Source of the DNA: Sindora glabra
Lineage: Eukaryota > Streptophyta > Magnoliopsida > Fabales > Fabaceae
Reading direction: 5' to 3'
DNA length: 64,000 nt
NCBI GenBank assembly: GCA_020226215.1
Contig: CM035225.1
Location: forward strand, 15,883,868 to 15,947,867
This document shows positions 1-12,197 of this stretch, one piece after another. The notes under the pieces are model-generated. The model ran no database searches. It had not been told where the DNA came from and worked only from the letters and a program-made list of their open reading frames with translations. The position numbers and the translations under genes were made by a program. Each line of letters opens with the position of its first letter. The stretch's first letter is position 1.

Positions 1-449
1 AACTCTTATTTTTGCCAAATTAGAATTAATTCTACTAGAAATGGGATGATAAATATTTGCTCCTTTTCATTTACTTGAACAGGATGCTAGTCAAATTTAA
101 AGGTTTGAACATTTTTTTTAATCTTTTTAAGATAAGACTTTATTAATGTAGTTATTGCCTTTTGAGTCTAAGATTTCAAAACTTTTTCAAAAACTCAATA
201 TAATGAAAAGGCATTTTAGAAATGGTGATTTTATTTTCTTCAAAAACATAAGAGGCTTCCTACAAAGAGTCTAACTTTTGATCGCTAGACAGTGAATGAG
301 AAGTGGAAGAAAGTTCAAATGAAGAAAAAGAGGTAGGATAAGATATTTTAACATGGTGAACTCCTAGGTTTAAAGAACTAATCTAAGTAACAAAGTTATC
401 CTTAACTTCTTTAGCTAAGTATAACAAAAACCTTCTTCCAAGCAACAAA
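1..449 (-). mobile_element. Decayed internal part of a reverse-transcribing element
   Basis: Read on the minus strand, positions 1-250 match, with many differences, the plus strand near 63550-63745 at the other end of the window, so the two are inverted copies of one element family. The stretch follows directly after an LTR end and primer-binding-site-like sequence on the minus strand (see 450-1006), so it may be the leader and gag-like region of a second element sharing that LTR. Frequent stops interrupt every frame. I do not recognise a domain with certainty; a coat or gag-type region is inferred only from position and from its partner copy. Confidence 0.4.
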
Positions 450-461
450 CTCAAGGCACCA
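450..461 (-). other. Primer-binding-site remnant
   Basis: On the minus strand the LTR end TTCTTAACA is followed at once by TGGTGCCTTGAG. This looks like the initiator-methionine tRNA primer site TGGTATCAGAGC plus CTTGAG with six bases (ATCAGA) lost. The match is inferred by eye. Confidence 0.4.
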
Positions 462-1006
462 TGTTAAGAATAATTTAGTAACTTGATCATTGAAATATAA
501 TTTCTTTTTGATGTGGAAGATCTTTATGAAGGCAACTACATAGTATACTTAAAATATTACTTTCAATAAGAGCACTAGATAAAGTAGTAAAGAGAAAAAA
601 GAAGCGAATATCAAAAGAGAGAATCTCAAAGCTTAGTTTTACTTAAGGGCTTTATCAACCCTTAATACAATAGAATACTTCTATTAATAGGCAAGAACTA
701 AATACATATATAAGGTTACATAGCATAGAGATAAGATTTCCAACATACATGGCATCCTTTCATTAGAGTTTTCATATTGCACTTTATCAACTTATTTTTA
801 CAAATCATTATGAGTACAAGACATAACCCCTATAGTAAACATGAAAAGATAGACATAACATAAAGTAATACATATATATATGTATATTATTAGCTATCAT
901 ATTTAAATTGATCCAATAAAGTTTAAGATTAAATGGATCTAAATCATCTCATTAAGTATGAGCTTATATATACATGTAACGTATATGTCTAATAATAAAC
1001 CCAACA
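462..1006 (-). repeat. Ty1/copia-type LTR
   Basis: On the minus strand this runs from TGTTGGGTTT (at 1006) to ATTCTTAACA (at 462), about 545 bp, with the TG...CA ends of plant LTRs. It is preceded by a purine-rich tract (CCAACTAGGAGAT, 1007-1019) resembling the copia polypurine tract and followed by a primer-site remnant. It is therefore the 3' LTR of the polyprotein relic at 1007-4750. The sequence beyond it would also make it the 5' LTR of a neighbouring element. No second LTR copy is visible inside the window. Confidence 0.6.
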
Positions 1007-1379
1007 ATCTCCTAGTTGGATGACATATGCATATATGTATACATATATAATATAACTTTATAAGCTCAAAATTGCTATCATTACCAAAATTATCTCTAAT
1101 GAATCCAGTCCATCTATCATATCAACATAGGATCAAAGCAACCTTCAGTACAATTATCATAATTAAGTCCATTAACGATCACATATATCAATACAATCAA
1201 TAACATGGATCAAGCATAGATGTGTAGCATGGCAATTACATGCAACATGATCTTAACATGCTTATTTCCAACTGATCCATCTTATTCCTTAGTAAAATCA
1301 AACTAAACAAGATTAAAGTGTAACTATACAAAATCTTTTTACTATTAATATGCATAAAACATATTTGTAGATAGGAGCA

Positions 1380-1860
1380 CTCATAAATACAAACCCCCAC
1401 TAAATAATCATATCATCAAGTGATACCACACCCATAAAAGCAGTGCACTTATGAAAAACCTTGGGTGGTAAAACCTTAATAAGGGAACCCGTAGCTATGT
1501 AGTTTGTCTCAATGTGTTTAATAGATATTTAACCACTCTGTACTTTTTCTTTAACAATTAGGAATTTAATGTCTATATGCTTTATCTTTGATAAACTCTT
1601 GTTGTTGTTAGAATATAGCACTATTAACTTATTGTTGCAAAATAACTTTAATGGTCTTTCAGACAAAATTTTGCAATCATATCCTAAGATTAAATGGCTT
1701 ATAGCATGCTATAAATTTAGCTCCCATGATGGAAGAATCTCTAAGTGTTTACTTATCACTCTTTTTAAAAAAAGATTTTTTAGCAAGCAAGTAGATATAA
1801 CCTATAGTAGATCTCTGACTATTTTGACATCCCACAAAATCAAAGTTTAAATACCTAATG
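1380..1860 (-). pseudogene. copia RNase H / Pol C-terminus remnant
   Basis: The minus strand reads KHIDIKFLIVKEKVQSG, ISIKHIETN and LPPKVFHKCTAFMGVV, the well-known C-terminal end of copia Pol just before the 3' LTR. Upstream, around 1680-1860, the RNase H fragment GYIYLLA..FIACY is visible. Stops occur throughout. Confidence 0.75.
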
Positions 1861-2739
1861 ATCTCCAACTAGTCCAATCTCCTATGCTTGAGCATGCAAT
1901 TTCTTTTTCTCTAAAGATATCGCATAGCTCTTTTGGCTACTTTTGAATGATTCATTTCTAGAATGCTCAAATATCTATCTAACATTTTAACAATGTATAC
2001 AATATTCAAATGTATACAAACCTAAGCATGCATTAGACTCCCACTAAACTTGTGGTGTATACAATTATCAACTATATTCATCTCAAAATGAAAGGAGATA
2101 ATAATTTGATGAAACTTATAATGCTATTGATGAAAAGCCTGTTGAAGCCAATTAATGGGTTTCTCCACTTTTGAGAGTTAGAATTTTCAATGACCTAGGT
2201 GAAGTTAATTAGATTATCTTCTACCATTCCAATGTCTACCTTATGTTCTTAGAGAAAGATCATGTAATCATCTGGAGTTGCATTTCTTTTCTCTCTAGTA
2301 GATTTTCTTAATGGCATTTGTTATTGAGGTTGTTGAGTTTGTTCTTCAAGAATAACTTGCTAACCTTTATTAAAGATATTTTCAACATTGTCTTGTGATT
2401 CTAGAGTTGCTTCTTGAGCAATGTTAGGAATAGAAGCCTGATCATGGTCAATGATAATCGTAGGAAAAGAAATACATTCCTTTTTAAAAATAAAGCTTTT
2501 TTAACTATATCTCTCCCTCAAACTCAATATTTTTAAAGAATAAGGCATTCCCTATCTTAAAGAAGGATGTAATTGTGGAATCCTGAAACTTATACCTTTC
2601 AAACCATTCAAAGTACCTAATAAAATAGATGTTAACCATTTTTAAGTCCAACTTCTTTTCATTTGGCCTATAAAGCTTTGCCTTAGCTAGGTAACCTAAA
2701 CAAGTAAATGTTTCATGTTAAACCTCTTGCTCATCTATA

Positions 2740-3490
2740 ATTTATAAGGTGTTTTGGTCGTTGCCTCAAATAGAACTTTGTTAAGGATGTAAGTTGCAAT
2801 CTTTGATGCCTCTCCCCATAATGAATCCAATAAGGTAATGTGATTAATTATACTCCTAACCATATCCTTTAAGGTTTTGTTTCATCTTTTAGCAACACCA
2901 TTCATGTTAAGGCTCTCTAGCATAGTGTATTGTAGGATAATATTACACTCCTCTAAGAATTTGGCAAATGGTCTTGGACATTGTCCATTTGATCTCTCAT
3001 ATTTACCATAGTATTCATTACCACGTCATATTAGTCACCTTTAATCCTTTTATTGAGTTGGTTCTCAACTTCATATTTGAAAGCCTTGGATATGTTTAGT
3101 GCTTGAAACTTTTCATGAATGAGATAACATGTTTGGTGCTTGAAACCTTTCATGAATGAGATAAAGGTATCCATAACATGAAAAATCATTTATGAATGTA
3201 ATAAAATATTGTTAAATATTCCAAGAAGCCGTAGGGAATGACCCACATATATCTATATGTATTAGTTCTAAGATGTATGAAGATCTTTTGGCACCTAATC
3301 TCTTTATGTTTGTCTATTTTCCCTTAATATGCTTAACACACACTTCAAAGTCTAATATATCAAAAGTATTAAGAATTTCATTTGACAAAAGTCTTTCAAT
3401 TCTTTGTAAGAGATGTGCCCTAAACACTTATGTAGAGTGATGTAGAATTCTCATTGGCTAATTTCCTTTTAATGCCATTTAAATTAACAT
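2740..3490 (-). pseudogene. copia integrase remnant
   Basis: GAG-pre-integrase residues QRIERLLSNEILNTFDILDF and VKHIKGK are readable at about 3300-3420. They are followed by the integrase start (LELIHIDICGSFPTASW), and near the far end come NMNGVAKR, KDMVRSIINH and SLWGEASKIATYILNKV. These are standard copia integrase landmarks. Internal stops, a disrupted catalytic middle and a small local duplication (3100-3165, repeated 'gtttggtgcttgaaa') show decay. Confidence 0.8.
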
Positions 3491-4179
3491 GTAAGGTTTT
3501 ATAAAATGAAGCAACCATATCAAGCATATAAAGGTTATCTTATCTCGATAAAGAACCAAAACCAATAGGCTTTAAATCATAAAAAAGACTAAATTGATTA
3601 TTTCTAAAAGAACAAGAGTAACCAAGTTTGTCTAATATAAAAATAGAAACTGGCTTCCATCTAAATGATGGTACAATTTAAGTTTGAATAAAATTCAAAT
3701 AAAAACCAATCTTTAACAATAACCTAAAAGTCCTAATTGCTTTAACTTTGACTGACTTACCATTACCTACATAAATGTATCTTTCACTATCACTTAGTTT
3801 TCAACAACTTAAGCAACCTTGCATAGACATAATTATGGGAGTAGTAGCACTAGAATCTATCCATCAAGCATGTTCAGGCATTGAAGTCAAATAAACCTTA
3901 GAACAAATGAAATTAAGAAGCGTACCATTCTTTACACACCAAGCATGATATTTGTATATTGGTTCCCTTATTGAGAAGTATTTCTACAAAAGTAGCAAGC
4001 AAATTCCTTAATTTTCCCTTAATATTCCTTATGTTGTTTCATCTTTGATAGAGTAATTGTAACTTTCTTATCCTTTCTTCTTTTCTTATTTTTGTCTCTA
4101 GAGTTTGAAACCAAATGAGCACTAAGTTTTTTCTTGCTTCAATCTCTCTTCTTCTTATACACAATATAAAATGAGCTAT

Positions 4180-4745
4180 TAAGATTTCATTTCTCCTTTT
4201 GGTAGTTATAACTAACTTTGAATTAATTGAATTGTGTAGAAAGAGAGATTAGAACTAAATGCACAAGCAAGTCTTCAAATAACTCTAACATTAGTGCTTT
4301 TAGTTTTAATGCAAGATAAGACATTTCCAAAATATACTACTTGATGTTCCTTTTGCCTCTATACATCATGGAAACAAGACTCCCTAGAAGGGTAGTTATC
4401 TTTATTTTTTTCATTTTTGGCAAAACATTTCTCAAGTTCTTTAAGGAATAATTTAACATTATTCTCCTTAGACATTGTGCCCTTGAATGTTTTTGTGATT
4501 TCACATTTCATGATCGTAAGACTTATGCATTTTGGCATTCCCACTTCTCCGAATCCCTCTTAACTTCAAAGGAACTTGCATTGGTAATAGCAAAGGGTTA
4601 CTTAACCTGAAGAGCAAGGTCTAGATCCATGCAATCAAGAATGATTATGATGTTCTCTTTCCAATCTTTAATATTTGTGTTTTTAAGCAAAGGAATGGAG
4701 TTAATGTTTACAGATATTGAAGCATCAGAAGCATTCACTAAATAA
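4180..4745 (-). pseudogene. copia gag (UBN2-type) remnant
   Basis: The minus strand reads SIPLLKNTNIKDWKENI then ILDCMDLDLALQVK, and after a frameshift MSKENNVKLFLKELEKCFAK. These match the copia gag pattern in which a substrate-like N-terminus is followed by a conserved LDxxDLxLAL and an EFLxxIExxFAKND segment. The longest open piece is 61 codons (4359-4544). Shifts and stops show it is dead. The start near 4745 was chosen where the recognisable N-terminus begins. Confidence 0.7.
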
Positions 4746-4749
4746 AGAA

Positions 4750-6170
4750 CAAAATAAGCAAAACAAGTTCACAATCAAAATCTGAATTCAACATAATTAA
4801 CAAATTCAAAAAATGGAAAGTCCTATCACAAGATACCCAACACAACATTGAAATTTAGTCTTTGGATAGAAAAATTAACTTGTAAGTGGTATTTTTGTTG
4901 TAGTAGTCAAATATTGACAACAAATTCTTGTCAAATAATAAGTTTTTTTTTTACCAACTTAATATTTATATGAAAAACTTGATAATTGTCATATACTTAT
5001 CATCACTATTGTGTTTGAATTTCAACGAAATAACAACCTCCCTTTCGGCTGGTTATTATTTGCATGAAATCCAAATATACAACTATCTTAATATATCAAA
5101 TTAATCAATCTATATAAGAGGTGTTACTCTGGTAATATGTTGTTTCAATTAGTTAATTTAAAATACCAAACATCTAAAATTAAAGAATTAAAGATGTCAA
5201 AATTTGAATTTAAATTTTTAAATCTATAAATTTCAATCTAAATCCATAAAACAATATAACCACAATATTTGTATATATTAAATCAAAACTTGAATGTCAC
5301 TAACACCATGTCAGGCCGTTAGCACATAATACTCCCGAAATTGAATCATGACCAATTTCATAATATTTTTGATAAAAAAATATATGATGATATTCAATTA
5401 ATGATATTAGTAAAAAGTAGTTCTAAACACCCCCGGGCGGGTTCAATTGTTTAGCGCGATTTCCAGAAATCTTCGGTCAGAATCCAGATATATATCATAA
5501 TAAATTATATATAAGGATTCAAATCGAAACATATTTATGCGACTATAGCTTCAATCCATCAAATTACAATTCAATGCCATAATTCCAAAGGCCATTGAGT
5601 ACATGGCGTTGTTAGACTGAACCGCAATGTGAAACCCATGAAATCGCAATGAGAAATAATATGTAATAAATTGCAATACAAATCATGATGCAAAACCATT
5701 AATTCGGAAGGCGAAATTAGTATCCGTATATATAATAAAACATTAGTGAAGTTACCTAACGTCAAATTGTGATCTAAATAGGGTTAATAGTATGCAATTC
5801 AACCTTTGTTTAAATAATTATAATAAGTAAATTGCAAGTTAAATTAATGAATTTTTTCTTAATAATTCAATATCAATGGTTCCAATATCAGTTGTTGGAA
5901 AACCTTAATTACAATAATAATAAAATTCATTGTCAAAATTTGGGTATTTTATATTTAATCATTGAAAAGAATAAAATATTAGAGACAAAAGCGTACGTAC
6001 TTGAATTCATGAGAATTAATGGAATTGTGATTTCATGATTCTTGATCTTTTAAATTAGTGCATAACCACTTTCTAGGAAAAATCTTTCTCTAGTTTATAA
6101 TGATGAGACATTAAAAAATAAAACTCTTATGCATAATTTGGAGATCATAACCACTTATTTATTTTCTTAT
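4750..6170. other. AT-rich spacer, no gene seen
   Basis: Short open frames here lack family motifs. A GC-richer patch at 5430-5480 (gggcgggttcaattg) resembles a tRNA B-box only superficially. I see no exon structure. Confidence 0.5.
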
Positions 6171-6985
6171 TCAAAAAGTTACATAAAATAAAAAAAATTC
6201 ATCCTAAATGAGTAATTGAATGTGAAGTTATGCCCTTTCAAAAATTTTAACTCATAATACTCATTTTAAGATATAGGATTTATTCAATTTTTATGATAAA
6301 CATTATTGTGGGAAAGCACCAAACTAACATTAAAAATAATAATATGTAAACATTTCATGTTAATTTTTTTAAAAAACATATATAAAATGTAAAAAGTTTG
6401 AAATATTTTTAAAAGAAAAGAAATCAGAAATAACCTTTTTTTTACATTAGTTATATAATTGACATGAAATAATTAAACATAAAACATCACTCATATATAT
6501 ATATTATATTATATTATATTACACATTTATACAAGTTAACCCACTATGCAGAATTTATTTATATTTATAACATGTATAAAAACTTATAAAACATAAGATC
6601 TGATTAACGGCATTGTAAGTGGTACCAAACAACAATTTTATAATATAAATGTTGTAAGAAAATTGACACTTTTCTATGAATTGATTGATTTTTTTCTAAT
6701 CAACTTATTCCAAATGAAATTGATAATATTAATTTTTTTTTGCATAATTATATTTTTCTTATATAATTAAATAGATAAAAATATCAAAAAATTGAATTTA
6801 AATATATAAATAAATAAGAAAAGAGAAAGATAATTACAAAAAAATATTATTCAATTTCATTTATTTCCTTATTAGTACATTAATGTGTGTGTGTATATTG
6901 AAAATGATATAATTTACAATGACTAATAGAAATGATTTTTGATACCAATAGAAATAACTTTTGAGATAAAAAGTGTAGTACGGCA
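6170..6985 (+). repeat. Dispersed duplication, copy 1 of 2
   Basis: Aligns by eye with 9590-10400 in the same orientation. Shared blocks include 'gtgaagttatg', 'gatttattcaat', 'gtgggaaagc' and the downstream 'ttataattaaatagata' and 'aatgataatatgaat'-type stretches. It is AT-rich and non-coding. A short piece just before it (6100-6160) is also found near 62545-62625. Confidence 0.6.
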
Positions 6986-7129
6986 ATTTCTAAAATCGTT
7001 TAATAGAGATAAATTTTAAGATGAAAGGTATACAATATCATATTTAGCATTCACTAAGACTATTAAAAAAGTTGTGGAGTCAATAAAAAAAATTCTCGAA
7101 GAAAAGCATGAAAATTGAAGAATGAAAAG

Positions 7130-7904
7130 AACGAGAAAATAGAATGGATTAAAATAAAAAAAAAGGGTAAGAAGGAAAGTAGGTAGGAGTCAAATTTCAT
7201 CACGCTTGAGACCTTTTTTGAAAATAGAATATACAAAGCCATTCATCATTAGGGAAAAAAAAGGCGAATGAAATTATTCCTCGAGGCAGACCTTAATTTT
7301 CCGGGCTGCTTCCTCGTTTTGGGTACTTTCAACTTAATTAACCTGTATTGATGGTAGACCCCATGAATTAATAATGGTTTTCTTCCACCTTTGGATGAAC
7401 AAGATCAAAACTTTAAAACGACCAATGACAAGTGGGTTGATTTGGGTGTACGGTTGGATCTAGACAACTCATTATTAGCCTTGCTGGAATGAAACTAATG
7501 AACTAAAATATTGTGCATGTCCCTAGGCAATGGGAAAAGAGTTTTGCTTTCTCCATTCACGCCTTTAATTCATCGGGCATCATAATCATGCTATTTTATT
7601 TAACCATCGCGTGGGATCTTTGCTGTTGAGTCGACTCGTCAAGCACGCTAAAAAGGTGCCTGGAAGATCATTAATTCACTGGACATTCTTTGTTTCTCAT
7701 CCTGAGATGACGAAATTTTGAGTTCAGATTTTGATCCAATGAAACGTGGAAATAGTAGGAGGATTTGTCTCATGGGATAAGGCGATCCGTAAATTGTTAC
7801 TCCGTAGCAGATTGGAGGCACAAATCAATATTAACATAATTTATCTCATAAAACTTCACATTTTTAATATTATAATTTTATTTATATAAATAATATATAT
7901 ACAT

Positions 7905-7965
<61 letters not shown>

Positions 7966-8680
7966 GTAAGCTTTTTTATAGTTTAATTATTTAAAAAAAT
8001 TTATTTATTTTTTTGTTTTTATTCAATTATTATATCAACCTAATTTTAAAGAAAGGAAGAGTATATTATTAATTACATATGTTGACTAAATTATGGATTT
8101 TTTTTATATTGATGTTATCACAATATATTTAATATTATGTGTTACCTATGTATTAATTTTGAATATATAAATTTTAAATTTTTTATATTTTTTAATTTTT
8201 TATATTTTAAAAGTTTTCCCGTAGAAGCAATTGTGTTCCGCAAATCGCAAAAATGATACTCAATTTACCCCACTAGTCGGGTCAGGGCAAATAGCAGGAG
8301 ATCGCAAAGCGGAGCAATGACCGATCTTCGCCGGGCTGCCCACTGCCATCCCTATTCTCATCTTGTCTCTACTTTTTTCTTTTTCCCTTTAGGATCCCAA
8401 AATGAGGTATCTTTTCAACATTACGGCCCTTATTTAATCAATCCTTTATTCCCAAGCCTCTCAATTCTTTATTTTTTTGCTATTATACTATCATCCATAT
8501 TCTAGTGAATGAAAGAGAGCATCTAATTAATGACTTGTGTGAGCCAACGTCATCCCTTGTCATTAAAAGATTCCGATCCCCTAATTATGGCTTCAAGTTC
8601 GAAACAGAAAATCACTTATGAACTTACTAGGTTTGATATTATGGCAAGCAGATGCATGCACAAGTCAAGTGGTGATTATA
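7130..8680 (+). repeat. Dispersed direct repeat, left copy
   Basis: Closely matches 61460-62400 in the same orientation, starting from 'atagaatggattaaaataaaa' and 'ttcatcacgcttgagacc' and running through 'gtcgactcgt' to 'ctaattatggcttca'. The left copy has an extra ~550 bp (about 7775-8330) that includes a long (TA)n run. A weaker third copy of the end portion lies at 8735-8880. Neither main copy keeps an open frame in common, so I treat it as non-coding duplicated DNA. Its origin (old segmental duplication or transposon) is unknown. Confidence 0.7.
7913..7962. repeat. (TA)n microsatellite
   Basis: Uninterrupted alternating T/A run of about 50 bp inside the extra segment of the left dispersed repeat. 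Confidence 0.95.
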
Positions 8681-8734
8681 AATTTATAAATTTCCCATAA
8701 TAATAATAAGAAAAAAGAGAAAGCTAGAGGGAGC

Positions 8735-8880
8735 TTCTTATGAATGACCTATGTGGGAATATCACCACTTGTCATCAAACAATTCTTCACTCTTAATGTC
8801 TTTAAGTCAGAAGAAAATCATCCCTGGCCTAATTACTGCTATAATGCAAGGTTTGGTATTGGATGGTCACCGGAAGGAAA
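8735..8880 (+). repeat. Diverged third copy of the repeat end
   Basis: The order 'atgaatgacctatgtggg', 'cacttgtcat', 'gaagaaaatca' and 'ctgctataatgcaaggttt' mirrors 8515-8640 and 62190-62330. This makes a local tandem duplication of the last ~150 bp of the dispersed repeat. Confidence 0.5.
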
Positions 8881-9589
8881 CGGCGTTCCTCTAATCATGG
8901 CAGATGCCCTGTGATATTTTATTGTATTATATATGTTTAATATTTAATTTCCTTCCTCTTTCTTCAAGCACACGGAAATCTGGACTTTTCACTAAGGCTA
9001 TCCAATCCTTAAAAGTAAATACATTTTCTTTTAAAAAAATGAACGAACTCTCCCTATGAGACTTTAAATTTCAGTTTCTAAAATAACTGCTTAAAATCAT
9101 GAATCATGTGACTGTAAATAAAATAAATCTTATTTTTTATTCATTATCACTCTCATTTCATGTTCTTTGTTTCGAAGTTTAATCTTTATCCCTATTCAAC
9201 TCTCTCTAAATAATTTTAGATCCCACTTTATCCTTCATTATACATTAATGAGTTACTGATATTCCTTTAACTAGTATCGAGTATGAAGTAAGTTCAAAAC
9301 ATAAAAGTAGCATTTCTTAGTTTTATTTTTCAGATCTTCTCCTTTTTCATTTTTCTAATTTTTTGCTCAAGTTTTTAAAGAGATTTTTACTTTTGCTTCC
9401 ATTATATAACTTTTGAGGTTGTATTCAATATTTAGATGTTTATTATGTATTTGATAAAATAAAGTTTGACATTTTCCAAACAACAATAAGAGATAGAGAA
9501 AGGGTGAAAAAAATCCATGAAAATGACAATGTTTTGCAATTCTAGTAGAGCAAACCACCTTTGACTCTTTGTAAATAGATAGATCTCAA

Positions 9590-10400
9590 AAAGTTATATG
9601 AAATTAAAAAAATTAACCTCAAACAAATAACTAAGTGTGAAATTATGGCCTTGCAAAGTTTTTAATTCACAATACATGTTTTTAGTAGGATGCAAGATTT
9701 ATTCAATATTTACTATAAATATTTTCGTGGGAAAGCTAGCAAAAAACTAATGTTAAAAATAATATTATATAAATATTTTACATCAATTTTTTTGTTAAAA
9801 TTTGATGTGAAATATAAAATATTTAAAATATTCTTTAAAGAAAACATTTCGGGATTACCTTTTTTCATGTCAATTATATAATCGATGTGAAATGACCAAA
9901 CATACAACATCAGTTGTATACATATTAAATTAGAATTCAAAACATAATATATATCACATATATATACAAATTCATTCATTATGCAGAATTCATTTATATT
10001 TGTAGCATAAACATATATAAAAAAAAAAGATAAAGCTTATGATCTAATTTATTATTTTACAACTATCAAGCAATAATTTTAAAATATAAATATAAATGCT
10101 AAGAGAACACTGATAAAATTTTATGAATTAATCAAATCTATTTTAATTCTACTTACTCTAAGTGAAATTAATAATATGAAAATACTTTTTTTGCATTACT
10201 ATATTTTTCTTATATAATTAAATAGATACAAATAGTAAAAAGATCGAATGTAAATGTATAAATAAGTAAGAAAAATAGAAAGATAATTATAAAAACATAT
10301 TTTATAATTTTCTTACTTCCTTATCAGTACATCAATATATATACTGAAAATGTTATAATTTACGATGACCAATAGAAACAGCCTTTGAAACTAACAGATT
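9590..10400 (+). repeat. Dispersed duplication, copy 2 of 2
   Basis: Diverged direct copy of 6170-6985; see that entry. Open frames here (for example 9690-9881) are AT-rich chance frames. Confidence 0.6.
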
Positions 10401-11893
10401 TGATTCAAATAGTATGAGAAAGTCATAAGAAAACAGTCAAGCAAGTCATGGATAAGTTAAAATTTGGAACATAAAATAAAAGATGGCATTTTCACCATTC
10501 CTAATAGAAAATCGCTCGCATAAAGGATAGAAATGACATTTCATTTTTTCTTCTAAGGGCGTCAACTTTTGTTCAAATTAAGAGAGGTCCTTCCCCACCC
10601 ACCTCCTCCCCCAAAAAATAATAGACGGGGAAGTGATTGTAATTAAGTTAAATCTTGGAAGAGGCTATAATAATTTATTCTTTATTTTAAATATATTTAA
10701 AAAAAGGAATAAAAAAATGACCAACGTCAACGTGGTATATCAGGCAGTTGTCCCCATCATTTCCCTCTCCTTTTTTAAAGTTGTATAATTAATTATTTTA
10801 TTTCTCCCATTAATTATATTATCATTTTTATAAAAAAATATTATATATATCGAAAGTAAGAATCAAAACTAAATTCTGAAAATGTTCATATCTTTTGAAT
10901 TAAACTTTATAAATTTTCTCTATTGATTAATAGTCTTTAATTTATATTTGAAATTTAATTTTAAATCTTATTTTTAGTGTATATAGTATTGTTGTATTTT
11001 TATTAGATGGATTTTTGGTTGCAACAACTAATTGCGTCATTACTGGGAAAAAAAAGGTTCTCTCTTTTGTCTTTCCCTCTATTTTTTTTCTACACTTTTC
11101 TTTCTTAACTCTTTCTTTCCTTATTTTTAATTTCTACCATCACATGCCGGTTTCTGACCACTGCCTTTATTCTCTCTCTCTCTCTCTTTTTATGTTTATG
11201 CTCTCCTTTCTTCTATTTGTTAATCTCCACCATTTTTTTCTTTTTTCAATTTGTCTTTTTTTTTTATCTTTTTCCTAATTTCCTCCATCCTTTATCTTCT
11301 ATTGGTTTATTTTCCCAATTTCACATTTTTAACAATGCACTAATATCATAAAGAATGGCATGTGTAAAACTGTATTGGGGGAAAATTTTGCAAATGATGC
11401 TTGGTTGCTCGTATGGAAGGTACGGCTTTTATCTTGTTGACAATTAAAAAAATTACACAATGTTTTCATAACACGATGAGAACAATTATAATTTTTTATT
11501 ACACTTTTATTTTTTTAAATATATTCATAAGAATATTTAAATATATATATTTGTTCCCCACACACAATTTTTTTATGTTTGGCATTGTATCCTGACATCT
11601 TTCTATTTTTAAGAATGTAGTGCAGTTTTTTTTTTTCCCTTCTATTTAATACTATACTCATCTCCCTTGTTGCAAGAATAATATGAGCAATGAGTGTATA
11701 TTTTCTTAAAATAGAAATATGCAAGTTTAATAATTTAAATTTTGAAAGAGATGAATGTAATTTATCTTATATATTATAATATTTATTTTTCTTTATTTAT
11801 ATGATTATATATCGAATTTGTTTATAATACAAATAAATTGAATGGAATTTCTGGTTCTTCAAACTCCACTTACAAAACTAGATAATTCAGCTC
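10400..11893. other. AT-rich spacer with pyrimidine tract
   Basis: No gene seen. 11050-11290 is strongly pyrimidine-rich on the plus strand with a (TC)n core at 11171-11187, which produces a meaningless hydrophobic open frame. Confidence 0.5.
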
Positions 11894-11902
11894 ACTTATT
11901 AC
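11894..11902. other. Target-site duplication, left
   Basis: ACTTATTAC, identical to 12053-12061. Confidence 0.75.
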
Positions 11903-12052
11903 CATGGTTTTAAATTGTAGTTGCGATTGTGGTTGCGATATCGTATGATGCGAAAAAATGCGGCCGTCACGGAACGCAATTGCGGAGAAATGTGGACGCG
12001 GTGTGGTCCGCAACTGCAATATTGTGGTTTGCGAACCGTTTTTTAAAACCCT
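11903..12052. mobile_element. 150-bp MITE with 9-bp target duplication
   Basis: The segment begins CATGGTTTTAAA and ends TTTAAAACCCT, so its ends are short inverted repeats (ATGGTTTTAAA against AGGGTTTTAAA). It is flanked on both sides by the identical 9-mer ACTTATTAC (11894-11902 and 12053-12061). The interior is unusually GC-rich for this window. A 9-bp duplication points to the Mutator-like superfamily. It sits about 400 bp upstream of the kinase start codon. A related but more decayed sequence may lie in intron 6 of that gene (about 15512-15680). Confidence 0.75.
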
Positions 12053-12061
12053 ACTTATTAC
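12053..12061. other. Target-site duplication, right
   Basis: ACTTATTAC, identical to 11894-11902. Confidence 0.75.
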
Positions 12062-12197
12062 AGGTTTGTCTCGTGGGCTAGAAAGACTTATCCAAGGACT
12101 TAAAGATTCAATCCTTTGGATTTACTTTTACGACACATGCTTTTCAAAGTGTGGAGAACTACAGGTGATACGTTATGTTTGACCACTGTATATACGC

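Larger units (their letters stand above)
1007..4750 (-). mobile_element. Degenerate Ty1/copia retrotransposon internal region
   Basis: Minus-strand translation, with many stops and frameshifts, gives the copia order: gag (4745-4180), protease (about 4000-3640), GAG-pre-integrase (about 3490-3300), integrase core (to about 2740), post-integrase segment (2740-2500), linker and reverse-transcriptase start (2490-2100), and RNase H/C-terminus (2040-1390). The central reverse transcriptase with its YVDD site is not seen, so an internal deletion lies near 2190-2040. It resembles the widespread plant copia group described as TNT 1-94-like. It is non-functional. No 5' LTR was recognised to the right of the gag start. 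Confidence 0.8.

Noticed and set aside
5040..5075. Small hairpin-like sequence around 'tttcggctgg'
   Set aside because: Short and imperfect; no link to any gene or element.
5425..5480. Possible tRNA B-box (gggttcaattg)
   Set aside because: The B-box lacks the final CC, and no A-box or cloverleaf stem could be formed.
11015..11278. 87-codon hydrophobic frame
   Set aside because: Produced by a pyrimidine-rich, (TC)n-containing tract; Phe/Leu/Ser low complexity only.
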